Assembly (NCBI GenBank): GCA_030522415.1
Contig: CM060124.1
Coordinates: forward strand, 28,244,954-28,308,953
Direction of reading: 5' to 3'
Length of the DNA stretch: 64,000 bases
DNA from: Channallabes apus
Lineage: Eukaryota; Chordata; Actinopteri; Siluriformes; Clariidae
In this document: piece by piece, positions 63,961 to 64,000 of the stretch
Layout of the letters: the number at the start of each line of letters is the position of its first letter
How positions within the stretch are numbered: position 1 is the first letter of the stretch
Notes under the pieces: generated by a model
Database searches by the model: none
The model's input: only the letters and a program-made list of their open reading frames with translations
What the model was told of the DNA's origin: nothing
Translations under genes and position numbers: made by a program

Positions 63961-64000
63961 ACATTAAAATTAAATAAAAAAATGAGTAGATTTATAGCTC

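Overview
The window is vertebrate nuclear DNA, most likely from a teleost fish. It carries a split gene with the ErbB receptor exon pattern, long AT-rich introns, many microsatellites, and the mixture of Tc1/mariner, hAT, L2-like and RTE LINE, Ty3/gypsy and tRNA-derived SINE sequence that is usual in teleosts. No other protein-coding host gene could be recognised on either strand. Species is not determined; repeat content is compatible with a catfish-like ostariophysan, but that is only an impression.

The single host gene runs on the + strand from 23771 to 60561. Twenty-six coding exons correspond to ERBB4 exons 2-25, 27 and 28, all with GT/AG borders and a reading frame that stays open to a stop at 60559-60561. 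Identity as ErbB4 rather than ErbB3, EGFR or ErbB2 rests on the transmembrane/juxtamembrane segment, the kinase and the C-terminus, which ends in [12 protein letters not shown] as in ErbB4. The signal-peptide exon was not found; 1-23770 is read as intron 1 and/or 5' flank.

This ErbB4 copy is unusual. The extracellular domains, dimerisation arm, transmembrane helix and basic juxtamembrane signal are kept, but the catalytic HRD is HRN (as in ErbB3), the third glycine of the P-loop is Ser, only a JM-b type (13-residue, sheddase-resistant type) juxtamembrane exon is visible, the CYT-1 exon is not visible, and most ErbB4 tail tyrosines are gone. The likely picture is a teleost-specific ErbB4 duplicate that became an intact pseudokinase receptor: able to bind ligand and dimerise, but poor or dead as an enzyme and without the usual docking sites.

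Layout: 1-7300 is mostly unique AT-rich sequence; 7311-12694 is a cluster of decayed Tc1/mariner elements; 14481-14760 is a SINE; 18580-20408 is a truncated L2-like LINE abutting a Tol2-like hAT end and a large CA/TA/TG tract (to about 21310); exons 2 and 3 lie at 23771 and 25818; intron 3 (8.1 kb) holds an RTE-type LINE fragment; exons 4-17 lie between 34149 and 45103; intron 17 contains a nested insertion, a hAT element with a perfect 8-bp target duplication (45200-50922) into which a nearly complete L2-like LINE has jumped, followed by a mariner remnant; exons 18-28 encode the kinase and tail (51933-60561), with a Ty3/gypsy integrase remnant in intron 20. The 3' flank has poly(A) signals and two SINEs, one with a perfect 19-bp target duplication.

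The LINE is interesting in itself: its esterase-type ORF1 and its endonuclease/RT ORF2 are in the same frame, separated by one TGA, and no ATG precedes the endonuclease domain. Comparisons with human ErbB proteins and repeat families are from memory, not from a search.
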